64,000 bases of DNA from Tabrizicola thermarum (GCF_003574395.1 NZ_QMJY01000080.1:1-64000); one strand, 5' to 3'; positions 1 to 9,911 are shown, counted from the stretch's first letter. The notes: generated by a model from the sequence alone, not told the origin. Translations and numbers: made by a program.

Positions 1-243
1 AGATTTTCCGAACCGTCGCTTCCGTTCCCGTCCGCTTCCGTCCGTCACCGTCGCCGTTCCGCTTCGGTGAGGCGGTATTTACGGACGAGGCGCGGAACCC
101 GCAAGAGCAAAAAACACCTCTGTCGCAAAATTTTTGCAGCAGTCCGAAAACACCGCAAAATCTGGTGGTTGGCGCAAGAAAGCCCACAACGGACGCGGCG
201 TTGCGGCAATTTTCTTGCGATTGCAGCACAGCCGGAGGCCCGA
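1..243. other. Non-coding left edge with TTCCG-rich low-complexity tract
   Basis: I see no credible gene here. Bases 6-66 are an imperfect array of TTCCG and CCGTC words on the plus strand, a low-complexity tract. Bases 100-240 are less GC-rich and contain short words such as GCAAAATTTTTGC (about 125-137), which is a near-palindrome. The msrQ stop lies at 244, so this is the downstream flank of msrQ and probably the edge of a neighbouring gene's control region outside the window. Confidence 0.4.
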
Positions 244-852
244 TCAGACCGATGCGCGCCGCCCTGCCCGGGCCTTCGGCATCAGGCGCAGGGCCAGAAG
301 CCCCAGTGACAGGCCGAAATAGACCAGAACCTCGGTCGTCCACACTTTGGACAACAGCGCCAAATGCACCGCCCCGGCCAGAATCGCCACATAGGCCAGC
401 CGGTGCAGCCGGTTCCATGCCGCCGAGCCCAGCCGCCGGATCGCCCCATTCCACGAGGTCGCCGCCAGCGGAATCATCACGAGGAACCCGATCATCCCCA
501 CGATCACGAAGGGCCGCTTCGTGAGGTCGGCCAGCATCTCGCCCCAGCGCAGGCCCATGTCCAGCCAGACCCAGGCCACCAGATGCAGCGCGACATATGC
601 AAAGGACAGCAGTCCCAAGGCGCGGCGAAAGCGCAAGAGGTTCAGCCCCACCCGCCGCAGGGGCGTGATGGCCAGCGAGGCCAGCAGGAATTGCAGCCCC
701 CGTTCGCCGAGACCCCGCTCGATCGCCTTGACCGGATCGGGACCCAGCCCCCCGAAGACCGCGCCCCAGACCAGAAGGCCCAGGGGCACCAGGCCCAGAA
801 GGTAGACCACCCAGGTCGGAACGCGGCGCGCCTGCGCGTTCAGCCAGTCCAT
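244..852 (-). CDS. msrQ: MsrQ, haem-binding membrane subunit of the MsrPQ methionine sulfoxide reductase
   Basis: A 202-aa integral membrane protein that passes electrons from the quinone pool to periplasmic MsrP for repair of oxidised methionine. Five or six hydrophobic segments are visible, with conserved histidines in YVALHLVAW, WNRLHRLAYVA and GAVHLALL that fit the haem b ligands of the ferric-reductase-like fold. The ATG at 852 overlaps the msrP stop by one base (TGATG), so the two genes are translationally coupled. A TTG one codon upstream is a less likely start. Identity is firm because of the adjacent msrP. Confidence 0.93.
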   Translation of the reverse strand: MDWLNAQARRVPTWVVYLLGLVPLGLLVWGAVFGGLGPDPVKAIERGLGERGLQFLLASLAITPLRRVGLNLLRFRRALGLLSFAYVALHLVAWVWLDMGLRWGEMLADLTKRPFVIVGMIGFLVMIPLAATSWNGAIRRLGSAAWNRLHRLAYVAILAGAVHLALLSKVWTTEVLVYFGLSLGLLALRLMPKARAGRRASV

Positions 853-1751
853 CAATAGTCCTTCGCCAGGTCCTGACCTGCGTACAAGGACGCCACCTCG
901 GCCTCATAGCCGTTGAACATCAGTGTATCCTGCCGTCCGCCGAACAGGCCCGCACCGATCCGGCGTTCCGAGGCCTGGCTCCAGCGCGGGTGATCCACCT
1001 TCGGGTTCACGTTGGCATAGAAGCCGTATTCCTGCGGCTGCAACATGTTCCAGGTGGTGGGCGGCATCTCTGCGGTCAGGCTGATGCGCACGATCGACTT
1101 GATCGACTTGAACCCGTATTTCCACGGCACGACCAGCCGGATCGGCGCGCCGTTCTGTTTGGGCATCGGCTCGCCGTAAAGGCCGGTCGCCAGGATGGTC
1201 AGAGGATGCATCGCCTCGTCAAGGCGCAGCCCCTCACGATAGGGCCAGTCGATGAACGGGCTTTTCTGCCCCGGCATCTCCTCGGGCCGGACCAGCGTCT
1301 CGAAGGCGACGAACTTCGCGGACGGCTGCACGCCCACCCGCTTCAGCAGCCCCGCCAGCTCGAACCCGATCCAGGGCACGACCATCGACCAGGCCTCGAC
1401 ACAGCGAAAGCGGTAGATCCGCTCTTCCAGCGGCTGGCCCTGCATGACATCCGCCAGGTCGTAAGTGCCGGGCTTGTCCACCAGCCCGTCGATGACGATC
1501 GACCAGGGGTCCAAAGTCAGCCCGCCCGCATAGCGCGCCGGGTCGCTCTTGTCGGTGCCGAATTCGTAGAAGTTGTTGTAGCTGGTGATGTCCTCCAGGC
1601 TGTTCGGCTCGGCATCGGTCGAATAGGCGCTGGAGGCCGCCTCGATCCGGGCGAGGGCCGGGGTCGCGGTCAGGGCCGCAGCCCCGGCGATCAGCTGGCG
1701 GCGGTTCAGCCACAGCGGCTTTGGCGTGACATCGGACCAGTGCAGACGCAT
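852..1751 (-). CDS. msrP: MsrP, periplasmic molybdopterin methionine sulfoxide reductase catalytic subunit
   Basis: A 299-aa sulfite-oxidase-fold molybdoenzyme (formerly YedY) that reduces methionine sulfoxide in envelope proteins. The N-terminus carries a Tat signal ([12 protein letters not shown]) ending near PALA. The cysteine in YRFRCVEAW (Cys117) fits the molybdenum-ligating residue of the family. The start at 1751 is preferred because the Tat motif then sits about 16 residues in and a GGAG lies 8 bases upstream. An upstream start at 1811 would add 20 residues of unlikely sequence. It is the first gene of msrPQ. Confidence 0.93.
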   Translation of the reverse strand: MRLHWSDVTPKPLWLNRRQLIAGAAALTATPALARIEAASSAYSTDAEPNSLEDITSYNNFYEFGTDKSDPARYAGGLTLDPWSIVIDGLVDKPGTYDLADVMQGQPLEERIYRFRCVEAWSMVVPWIGFELAGLLKRVGVQPSAKFVAFETLVRPEEMPGQKSPFIDWPYREGLRLDEAMHPLTILATGLYGEPMPKQNGAPIRLVVPWKYGFKSIKSIVRISLTAEMPPTTWNMLQPQEYGFYANVNPKVDHPRWSQASERRIGAGLFGGRQDTLMFNGYEAEVASLYAGQDLAKDY

Positions 1752-1850
1752 CAGAAAACTCCGTTTCGGGTTCGCGGAAGGATGCGCCATCTTGCAGGAA
1801 AGGCAAACCAAGGCGCGTCACGTGTGCGGCAAGGCCCTGAAACATTGCTT

Positions 1851-1870
1851 CAGATCGGTCACGTGATCTG
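1851..1870. promoter_or_regulatory. Inverted repeat CAGATC-N8-GATCTG upstream of msrP
   Basis: Bases 1851-1856 (cagatc) and 1865-1870 (gatctg) form a perfect 6-bp inverted repeat with an 8-base spacer that contains TCACGTGA-like symmetry. It lies in the 289-bp divergent spacer between msrP and the first fasciclin gene, about 100 bases before the msrP start. It could be an operator, but no cognate regulator is next to it and none can be named. Confidence 0.35.
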
Positions 1871-1965
1871 AACTCTTCTCACGGAGCTTTTACTGGAAAT
1901 CCTGAAACGACGCGGCTTAGGGCGCGGCGCCCGGGGGTCAAGGGCAACTCACGGAAATGTCGCAC

Positions 1966-1995
1966 TGATCCGATGTCGCATCCCGCGACTATCCC
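1966..1995 (+). promoter_or_regulatory. Possible RpoE (ECF sigma) promoter of the fasciclin genes
   Basis: TGATCC at 1966-1971 is followed after exactly 18 bases by TATCCC (1990-1995), 45 bases before the fasciclin start at 2041. TGATCC with an 18-base spacer is the -35 arrangement I recall for RpoE (singlet-oxygen response) promoters of Rhodobacter sphaeroides, where a fasciclin gene is among the reported targets. The -10 match is weaker than the -35. The motif is seen in the sequence; the sigma-factor assignment is inferred. Confidence 0.5.
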
Positions 1996-2040
1996 TTCTG
2001 CCAATGACGGCATGACCGATCATCACGGGAGTGACACCAC

Positions 2041-2517
2041 ATGATCCGCAGAACCTTTCTTGCCCTGACCGCCGCCACCGCCTTTGCGATGCCTGCCTTC
2101 GCACAGGACAAAGACATCGTCGATACCGCCGTCGCCGCGGGCTCGTTCAACACCCTCGCCGCGGCGCTGACTGCGGCTGGTCTGGTGGAAACGCTGAAGG
2201 GCGAAGGCCCGTTCACCGTCTTCGCGCCGACCGATGCCGCCTTCGCCGCTCTGCCCGCGGGCACCGTCGAGGACCTGCTGAAGCCGGAAAACAAGGACAA
2301 GCTGGTTTCGATCCTCACCTACCACGTCGTGCCGGGCAAGGTCATGTCGACCGACCTGACCGAGGGCATGAAGGCCAAGACCGTGAACGGCGCGGAAGTG
2401 ACCATCACTCTGGACGGCGGGCCGAAGGTCAACGGCGCCGTGATCTCGATGCCGGACGTTGCCGCCTCGAACGGCGTGATCCACGTCATCGACAGCGTCA
2501 TCCTGCCGCCGATGTAA
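2041..2517 (+). CDS. Secreted fasciclin (FAS1) domain protein, first of a tandem pair
   Basis: A 158-aa protein with a Sec signal peptide (about residues 1-22, cleavage after AFA) and one FAS1 domain. Both FAS1 signatures are visible: [15 protein letters not shown] (H1 region) and [10 protein letters not shown] (H2 region), ending with [15 protein letters not shown]1 domains mediate adhesion or extracellular binding in bacteria. In Rhodobacter such a gene has been linked to the singlet-oxygen response (recalled). The next gene is a clear paralogue with the same domain edges, so this is a local tandem duplication with later divergence of the export signal. Confidence 0.92.
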   Translation: MIRRTFLALTAATAFAMPAFAQDKDIVDTAVAAGSFNTLAAALTAAGLVETLKGEGPFTVFAPTDAAFAALPAGTVEDLLKPENKDKLVSILTYHVVPGKVMSTDLTEGMKAKTVNGAEVTITLDGGPKVNGAVISMPDVAASNGVIHVIDSVILPPM

Positions 2518-2526
2518 GGCAGGTTC

Positions 2527-2549
2527 GGGGGGCGCCGGTGGCGCCCCCC
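2527..2549 (+). terminator. Strong GC hairpin between the two fasciclin genes
   Basis: GGGGGGCGCC (2527-2536) pairs perfectly with GGCGCCCCCC (2540-2549) around a GGT loop. It starts 10 bases after the first fasciclin stop. No T-run follows, so it looks like an mRNA-stabilising or attenuating hairpin that would set unequal expression of the pair, not a full terminator. Confidence 0.6.
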
Positions 2550-2591
2550 GTTCCGTTCCGGACCAGCTATCCATCCAACAGGGGACACCAC

Positions 2592-3083
2592 ATGAACCGC
2601 CGCACCATCCTCCGCCTTGCCGGAGCCGTTTCCGTCGCTGCCCTGCTTTCCGCCTGCGTCGCCACGCCGAAGGAACCCGATATCGTCGACATCGCCTCGT
2701 CGAACGAGGACTTCTCGACCCTCGTCGCCGCCGTGAGCGCGGCGGGCCTTGTCGACACGCTGAAGGGCGACGGCCCCTTCACGGTCTTCGCGCCCACCAA
2801 CGCGGCCTTCGCCGCCCTGCCGAAGGGCACGGTGGAGAACCTGCTGAAGCCGGAAAACAAGGACCAGCTCATCAAGGTGCTGACCTACCATGTCGTGCCG
2901 GGTGCGGTGACCTCGGACCACCTGGCGGGCAAGCGGATGGACGTGGCGACCGTGCAGGGCCAGACGGTCCACATCGACGGCCGCAATGGGGTGAAGGTCA
3001 ACAAATCCCGGGTGACGACGGCGGACATCATGGCCTCGAACGGGGTGATCCACGTCATCGACAAGGTCCTGCTGCCGAAGTGA
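2592..3083 (+). CDS. Fasciclin (FAS1) domain lipoprotein, second of a tandem pair
   Basis: A 163-aa protein with a lipoprotein signal peptide: the lipobox LLSAC places the lipidated cysteine near residue 21. One FAS1 domain follows, with FTVFAPTNAAFAALP and [10 protein letters not shown], very like the preceding protein. The duplicates therefore differ in destination, one soluble or secreted and this one membrane-anchored. The ATG at 2592 follows a purine-rich GGGGAC. It shares the upstream promoter and is separated from its twin by the hairpin at 2527-2549. Confidence 0.92.
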   Translation: MNRRTILRLAGAVSVAALLSACVATPKEPDIVDIASSNEDFSTLVAAVSAAGLVDTLKGDGPFTVFAPTNAAFAALPKGTVENLLKPENKDQLIKVLTYHVVPGAVTSDHLAGKRMDVATVQGQTVHIDGRNGVKVNKSRVTTADIMASNGVIHVIDKVLLPK

Positions 3084-3125
3084 GCGCGCGCGCTGCCCAC
3101 ATGTGGGCCGCTTTTCGACCTTAGT

Positions 3126-3154
3126 GAAATCAATGGCCTAGCTGTGGGCGTCAG
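3126..3154 (+). repeat. Dispersed 29-bp repeat (GAAATCAATGG type), copy 1
   Basis: The segment begins gaaatcaatggcc and ends tgtgggcgtcag. A near-identical copy is at 17103-17132 on the minus strand, and a more diverged copy is at 48083-48111. All three are intergenic and follow the end of a plus-strand gene. No open reading frame or tRNA-like fold explains it. Confidence 0.6.
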
Positions 3155-3182
3155 CCACCCGTCGACCTTTGCCACGCCAGAA

Positions 3183-3208
3183 GAAAGGGGGCCCGAAGGC
3201 CCCCTTTT
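3183..3208. terminator. Bidirectional terminator between fasciclin gene 2 and clpB
   Basis: GGGGGCC (3187-3193) pairs with GGCCCCC (3198-3204) around a CGAA tetraloop. TTTT follows on the plus strand, and AAGAAA precedes it, giving TTTCTT on the minus strand. It can end both convergent transcripts, and clpB stops just beyond at 3212. Confidence 0.85.
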
Positions 3209-3211
3209 GCA

Positions 3212-5827
<2,616 letters not shown>

Positions 5828-5903
5828 CGGTCATTCTCCTTGTGTTAAGCGCCCCGCCTGCGGTGCCCGGGTATCCAGCCCACCGCGTGAAGGCCTTGCG
5901 CTT

Positions 5904-5932
5904 CATCTGGGCGCGGCCCGAAAACTTTGCAA
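5904..5932 (-). promoter_or_regulatory. Possible heat-shock (RpoH) promoter of clpB
   Basis: Read on the minus strand, TTGCAA is followed after 15 bases by CCCAGAT, about 80 bases upstream of the clpB start. This resembles the RpoH layout (CTTGAA, short spacer, CCCCATnT) only partly, and it is the best match I find in the clpB leader. The call rests largely on the knowledge that clpB is a heat-shock gene. Confidence 0.3.
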
Positions 5933-6123
5933 TCCCTGCTTGCGCAAAAACCACAGCGCCGGAAAACCTGTCGCTGCGGCCGGATCTCGGCCTTTCCTTG
6001 CCGATCGCGTGCCCCGGCATCGGCGGTATCGGGCTTGCCCCACCGGCCACGGGGCAGGCTGCCCTTGCGCCCGGCCCCTTGGCCTCCCCATCCTCGGAGC
6101 TTCCGAACGAAAGGCCGAGGCCC

Positions 6124-6558
6124 ATGAGCGACGCCAAACTTCCCCTGATCCACAAGGCCCCGGTCGAGGGTCTTGCCATCCATGTCGCCCGCACCGGCCT
6201 GGCCATCGGCGACAGCGCGCGGCTGGACCGGCTGTCGGACGGGCGCATCGGTGTCTTCGCCCGGCTGCGGAAACCGATCCTGGGCGTGATCCCGCATCAC
6301 CGCGAAGGGCTGGTCGGCCATCTTGGCCCGGTGGCGGAGGAGATCGTTTCCCCCTCGCTGGCGCATGGCGACGACCTGCGGGTGCGGATCATCGACCTTG
6401 TGCCCGAGCATCTGGCGAACGGCTACCCGCCCGAGGTCTACATCTCGGTCTGGGGCGATCCGCGGCACCTGCAACCGATCCTGCAGACGGTAGACCTGCC
6501 GCTGCCCGACCCGAAACCCCGGCCGCCGAAGGGGCTCAGCGGCCTGCGGACCGCCTAG
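6124..6558 (+). CDS. Conserved hypothetical protein, 144 aa, possibly HIRAN-like
   Basis: A soluble protein without signal peptide or membrane segment. Several predicted beta strands surround short motifs (LAIHVARTGLAIG, IGVFARLRKPILGVIPHH, LRVRIIDLVPEHL), and the C-terminus is proline- and lysine-rich. The strand pattern is loosely reminiscent of the small DNA-binding HIRAN fold, but I cannot support a function. The start at 6124 is the first ATG that opens the conserved-looking part. The stop overlaps the convergent TolB-like gene by 4 bp. Confidence 0.7.
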   Translation: MSDAKLPLIHKAPVEGLAIHVARTGLAIGDSARLDRLSDGRIGVFARLRKPILGVIPHHREGLVGHLGPVAEEIVSPSLAHGDDLRVRIIDLVPEHLANGYPPEVYISVWGDPRHLQPILQTVDLPLPDPKPRPPKGLSGLRTA

Positions 6559-7379
6559 GGCTCATAGCGCACATAGGCGAAGGCGCTGCCGTCCGGCGCC
6601 CAGGAGGGGACGTTGATCGTGCCCTGACCGCCGATGAATTCGCGCACCCGTCGCCGGTTGCCACCCTCGGGGTCGCAGAGAACCAGAGCGACAGGCAGGT
6701 CGGGCGGATGCCCCGTGGTGCTCGGCGGATAGGCCAGATAGACCAGATGCCGCCCGTCCGGCGAAGGATGCGGGAACCAGTTCACCTGATCGTCCGCGAA
6801 CAGTTGCCGCTGCCCCGACCCGTCCGCCGCCATCACCCAGATCTGCGCATGGCCCGTCCGGTCGCAGTTATAGTAGATGCGCGCCCCATCGGCGCTGAAA
6901 TCCGGCCCGTCGCAATGCCCCTCGCCGAAGGTCAGCCGCTTCTCCTCCTCCCCCGGCACCAGAGTATGGACGTCGATCACCCGGCTTCCGCCCCGCGAGG
7001 CGACATAGGCCAAGGTCTTCCCATCCGGCGACACCCCATGCCACCAACTCGGGCTGTCGGGCGAGACCTTCACCGGCTCGCCCCCTTCCACCGGCATCAG
7101 ATAGACCTGCGACCCCGCCCCCTCATGGTGCGAGGACAGGATGATCGTCCGGCCATCCGGGCTGATCCCGTGGTCGTTGTTGCATTTCACCGCCGCGCCC
7201 GTGTCCAGCGGCTCAAGCGCAGGCTTCGCCAAGGGCACCCGGAACAGCCGCCCCTCGCCGTTCACCAGCAGCCAATCCCCCGACGGCGCCCAGTTCGGCG
7301 CTTCGATCCGGCCCTCGACCGCCAGCACCTCGGTCACCCGGCCCGAACCCACCTCATAGGTCTCGATGATGCTGCGCAT
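6555..7379 (-). CDS. TolB-like beta-propeller protein
   Basis: A 274-aa protein made of repeated PD40/TolB-type blades. SPDGRTIILSSHH, SPDGKTLAYVAS, SADGARIYYNCDRTG, SPDGRHLVYLA and APDGSAFAYVR recur roughly every 40-45 residues. No signal peptide is visible, so it is probably cytoplasmic, unlike true TolB. Such proteins often bind sugars or act as oligosaccharide lyases, but the substrate is unknown. It is the last gene of a minus-strand run starting with a ROK kinase and cutC, which weakly suggests carbohydrate metabolism. Confidence 0.8.
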   Translation of the reverse strand: MRSIIETYEVGSGRVTEVLAVEGRIEAPNWAPSGDWLLVNGEGRLFRVPLAKPALEPLDTGAAVKCNNDHGISPDGRTIILSSHHEGAGSQVYLMPVEGGEPVKVSPDSPSWWHGVSPDGKTLAYVASRGGSRVIDVHTLVPGEEEKRLTFGEGHCDGPDFSADGARIYYNCDRTGHAQIWVMAADGSGQRQLFADDQVNWFPHPSPDGRHLVYLAYPPSTTGHPPDLPVALVLCDPEGGNRRRVREFIGGQGTINVPSWAPDGSAFAYVRYEP

Positions 7380-7390
7380 GGCCTGACCCC

Positions 7391-7405
7391 TTCAATTCGA
7401 TTGAA
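7391..7405. promoter_or_regulatory. Short inverted repeat TTCAAT-TCG-ATTGAA before the TolB-like gene
   Basis: ttcaat (7391-7396) and attgaa (7400-7405) are perfect reverse complements with a 3-base spacer, 12 bases upstream of the TolB-like start on the minus strand. It abuts the dispersed repeat at 7412-7455. An operator or a by-product of the repeat are both possible. Confidence 0.3.
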
Positions 7406-7411
7406 ATCGCA

Positions 7412-7455
7412 CTTGCTCTTTTCACAAATACTCCGGGGTCCGGGGCAGCGCCCCC
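7412..7455 (-). repeat. Dispersed intergenic repeat (GAGTATTTG family), copy A
   Basis: On the minus strand a GC hairpin-like segment is followed by ggagtatttgtgaaaagagc. The same core recurs at 16865-16894, 42779-42852, 46431-46518 and 48206-48238. Here it lies between the 257-aa gene and the TolB-like gene. The hairpin half (ggggtccggggcagcgcccc on the plus strand) could act in transcript termination. Confidence 0.6.
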
Positions 7456-7473
7456 GGGCCAGCCACATGGCAC

Positions 7474-8247
7474 CTAGCCCCGGTCCTTCGCGACCAGCAG
7501 CTTCTTCGGCCGCAACCCTTCTGCCGCCTTGAACAGCGAAAATGTCTGACTGACGTAGTTCACCACGCCCGAGAGGCTGTCCAGATAGGCCTGCACCTCT
7601 GCCGTCCGCTCCGCCTCGATCAGCTGCACCGGGCGCGAGGGGTCCATCCCCTCGAACTGGACATAGAACAGCGGCTCTCCGCGCCGCAGGATCAGGTCCT
7701 TCTGCGGCTCGTGCCACTCGAACGCCCACATCAGGGGGCGCGGCCAGATCGAGATCGGAAAGCGCCCGCCGAAGATCGTGCCGGGCAAGGGATCGGGCCG
7801 GTAATGCGCAAAGGCCGACAGTTGCGAGAGGTAAACCATCTCGTCGGCGATGAAGTAATAGGGCAGGTGAAGCTGCACCGTGGGCCGGTCGGGGAAACGC
7901 CACTCGGCCTCCGAAACCAGCGTCAGCACCTCGTTCAGCTTCGACGACCGGATGGGCGAGGCCGCACCGGCCTTGTTCACCAGCACCGCCTTGCCCTTCG
8001 CGTCGCGCTGGAACCCGATGTGCAGGTCGAAGGGGCATTTCACCAGGAAATACCGGCTTTCCAGCTGGATCACCGCCGGGCAGCGGCTGGCCGACTTGGC
8101 ATGCGCCTTGTTCGGCGGGCGGATCTGCACCCGCTCGGGCGGGTCATAGAGCACCGCACCCTTGTCCTGCGCCAGGAACCAGCCCACGGTCAGCGGACCG
8201 GACTCCGGCCCGTCCTCGGGGCGCTCGAAAGTCAGAGAGATGTCCAT
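7474..8247 (-). CDS. Hypothetical protein, 257 aa, unknown function
   Basis: A soluble protein with no signal peptide or membrane helix and an unusually high content of aromatic residues and proline. Notable stretches are HLPYYFIADEMVYL, WPRPLMWAFEWHEP and PLFYVQFEG. The family is one I cannot name. It sits 9 bases downstream of cutC in the same direction, so it is probably co-transcribed with the ROK kinase and cutC. Codon use and GC match its neighbours, giving no sign of recent transfer. Confidence 0.75.
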   Translation of the reverse strand: MDISLTFERPEDGPESGPLTVGWFLAQDKGAVLYDPPERVQIRPPNKAHAKSASRCPAVIQLESRYFLVKCPFDLHIGFQRDAKGKAVLVNKAGAASPIRSSKLNEVLTLVSEAEWRFPDRPTVQLHLPYYFIADEMVYLSQLSAFAHYRPDPLPGTIFGGRFPISIWPRPLMWAFEWHEPQKDLILRRGEPLFYVQFEGMDPSRPVQLIEAERTAEVQAYLDSLSGVVNYVSQTFSLFKAAEGLRPKKLLVAKDRG

Positions 8248-8256
8248 GCCGCGCTC

Positions 8257-9051
8257 CTATGCCAAAGCCTTCCGCAGGGCCCGCACCTGATCCGCCGAGG
8301 TCTGCCGCCGGACCGGGGGCGCAAAGCCCAGCTCGACCACGCGGCCCGTGACCGGAACCGCAGCCGAACATGACGCGTGAATCTCGGTGATGCCAAGCCC
8401 CTTCAGCTTTGCCGCATTTCCCGGGGTCACCCCCGACCCCGGCATGACCGTGATCCGCCCCGCCGCCTGCGCGACCAGCGCCGCGATCCGCGCCGCGCCC
8501 GCCTCGGCCGTCACTGCCCCGCCCGAGGTCAGGATACGGTGAAATCCCAGCGCGACCGCCTCTTCCAGGGCCGCGCCCATGTCGGGCACAAGGTCGATGC
8601 AGCGGTGCAGCACCAGATCGGGGGCGTCCGGAGTTTTCGAAAACTCCGGACCGGAGCCTTCGAAGGCTCCGTCCCGATTTCTTCGAAGAAATCGGTCTCC
8701 GGCATCCGGCGTCGCCGCCGCCACCAGCCGCCGCAGCACCGGCACATCCAGCCGCCCATCCGGCAGGCTGGCCCCCAGCACCACCCCGGCCAGCCCCGCC
8801 GCGCGGACCGCCGCGATCTCGACTTCCATCATCGCGACCTCGGCCTCGGACCAGACGAAATCCCCCGCGCGCGGCCGGATCATCGCCACGACGGGCACGC
8901 CACAGCCCGCCGCCAGACCGATCAGCCCGGCCGAGGGCGTGAGGCCCCCCAGCGCCAGCGCCGCGCACAGCTCGATCCGGTCCGCGCCGCCCGCGACGGC
9001 CTGGGCCAGCCCCTCGGCCGTATCGACGCAGACCTCCAGCCTCAGCCCCAT
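8257..9051 (-). CDS. cutC: CutC family protein carrying an in-frame palindromic insertion
   Basis: A 264-aa TIM-barrel protein of the CutC family, historically linked to copper homeostasis, though its biochemical role is unsettled. Family motifs include LEVCVDTAEGL, GGADRIELC and MPGSGVTPGNAAKL. Between VAAATPDAG and the strand PDLVLHRCIDL lies an extra segment, about residues 117-139, rich in Arg, Phe and Gly. It is encoded by three perfect palindromes at 8626-8695. The reading frame stays open, so the product may be functional with a surface loop. The start at 9051 overlaps the upstream ROK gene by 10 bp. A start at 9102 would add only a Gly-rich tail. Confidence 0.88.
   Translation of the reverse strand: MGLRLEVCVDTAEGLAQAVAGGADRIELCAALALGGLTPSAGLIGLAAGCGVPVVAMIRPRAGDFVWSEAEVAMMEVEIAAVRAAGLAGVVLGASLPDGRLDVPVLRRLVAAATPDAGDRFLRRNRDGAFEGSGPEFSKTPDAPDLVLHRCIDLVPDMGAALEEAVALGFHRILTSGGAVTAEAGAARIAALVAQAAGRITVMPGSGVTPGNAAKLKGLGITEIHASCSAAVPVTGRVVELGFAPPVRRQTSADQVRALRKALA
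8626..8695. repeat. Three tandem perfect palindromes centred on TTCGAA, inside cutC
   Basis: Palindrome 1 spans 8626-8651 (26 bp, core ggagttttcgaaaactcc). Palindrome 2 spans 8652-8671 (20 bp, core ggagccttcgaaggctcc). Palindrome 3 spans 8674-8695 (22 bp, core gatttcttcgaagaaatc). All are perfect, nearly abut one another, and share a TTCGAA centre. They lie in frame within cutC at a place where I expect the family to have a short loop. A related, less perfect element is at 45141-45178. This resembles palindromic-element insertion as known in Rickettsia. Confidence 0.85.
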
Positions 9052-9911
9052 GCCGCCGCCCCCGCCAGCGCCGCGCCCAGCAGCCCGGCATCGGCCCCGC
9101 ATTGCGCCGGCACCAGCAGCGGAGCCTTCGTCCGCCGCAGGATGCGCACCCGCACTGCCTCGTCCAGATATTCCACCAGCCCCGGCGCGCGGGACAGGCC
9201 GCCCCCCACCGGCACCACATCCGCGCCGAGGACGTTCAGCACCATCGCCAGCGGCCCCGCCACCAGCTCGCGCCAGAGCGCCATGGTCTCGCCCGCCTCG
9301 GCCTCTCCGGCCATCCAGCCCGCGATGATCGCCTCTGCCCCCAGAAGCGCGGCCGTCCGCTTGCGGTGCAGCCGCTCCAGCCCGCGCGCCGAGCCGACGG
9401 TATCAAGGCAGCCGACCTGCCCGCAGCCGCACCGGAAGGCGAACTCGCCCCGGATCACCGGCCCATGCCCCCATTCCCCGGCATAGCCGCCCGCGCCGGT
9501 CAGCACGCGCCCCGCATGGACCAGCCCGCCGCCGACACCCGAGCCCAGGATGACCCCGAAGACCGACCGCCGCCCCCGCCCCGCACCCTGCATCGCCTCG
9601 GCCAGCGCAAAGCAGTCGGCGTCGTTCTGGACCAGGACCGGCCGCCCCGTCGCCGCCTCCAGCGCGGGTGCCAGGGCCAGACCGTCGATCGCCGGGATAT
9701 TGGCCACCCTGCCAACGCCCGTTACCGGATCGACGACACCTGCGATGGAGACCGCGATCCCGCGCTCGGCGCCCGTCGTGAACCGGGTGAGCGCCTGCAT
9801 GAATGCCGCGGCGTCGCCCGACGGGGTTGCCGCCTCGCCCAGAGGCCGCAGCGCCCCGTCCCAGGCGGCCGCCTTGATCCGGCTGCCGCCGATGTCCAGT
9901 GCCAGGATCAT
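9042..9911 (-). CDS. ROK family sugar kinase (or ROK-fold protein)
   Basis: A 289-aa ASKHA-fold protein. The N-terminal phosphate motif LALDIGGSRIKAA, the sugar/ATP motif GVILGSGVGGGLV, and the ROK zinc motif CGCGQVGCLDT are all present, as is VLVQNDADC with the catalytic Asp. It probably phosphorylates a hexose, N-acetylhexosamine or similar sugar at the expense of ATP. There is no N-terminal helix-turn-helix, so it is a kinase and not a ROK repressor. It begins a minus-strand run with cutC. No transporter is adjacent, so the substrate cannot be assigned. Confidence 0.88.
   Translation of the reverse strand: MILALDIGGSRIKAAAWDGALRPLGEAATPSGDAAAFMQALTRFTTGAERGIAVSIAGVVDPVTGVGRVANIPAIDGLALAPALEAATGRPVLVQNDADCFALAEAMQGAGRGRRSVFGVILGSGVGGGLVHAGRVLTGAGGYAGEWGHGPVIRGEFAFRCGCGQVGCLDTVGSARGLERLHRKRTAALLGAEAIIAGWMAGEAEAGETMALWRELVAGPLAMVLNVLGADVVPVGGGLSRAPGLVEYLDEAVRVRILRRTKAPLLVPAQCGADAGLLGAALAGAAAWG

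Noticed and set aside
11-70. TTCCG-rich tract as a possible coding repeat or CRISPR-like array
   Set aside because: Units are only 5 bases, irregular and without spacers of constant length, so it is low-complexity sequence.
9042-9911. ROK protein as a transcriptional repressor
   Set aside because: There is no N-terminal helix-turn-helix; the protein starts directly at the phosphate-binding motif.
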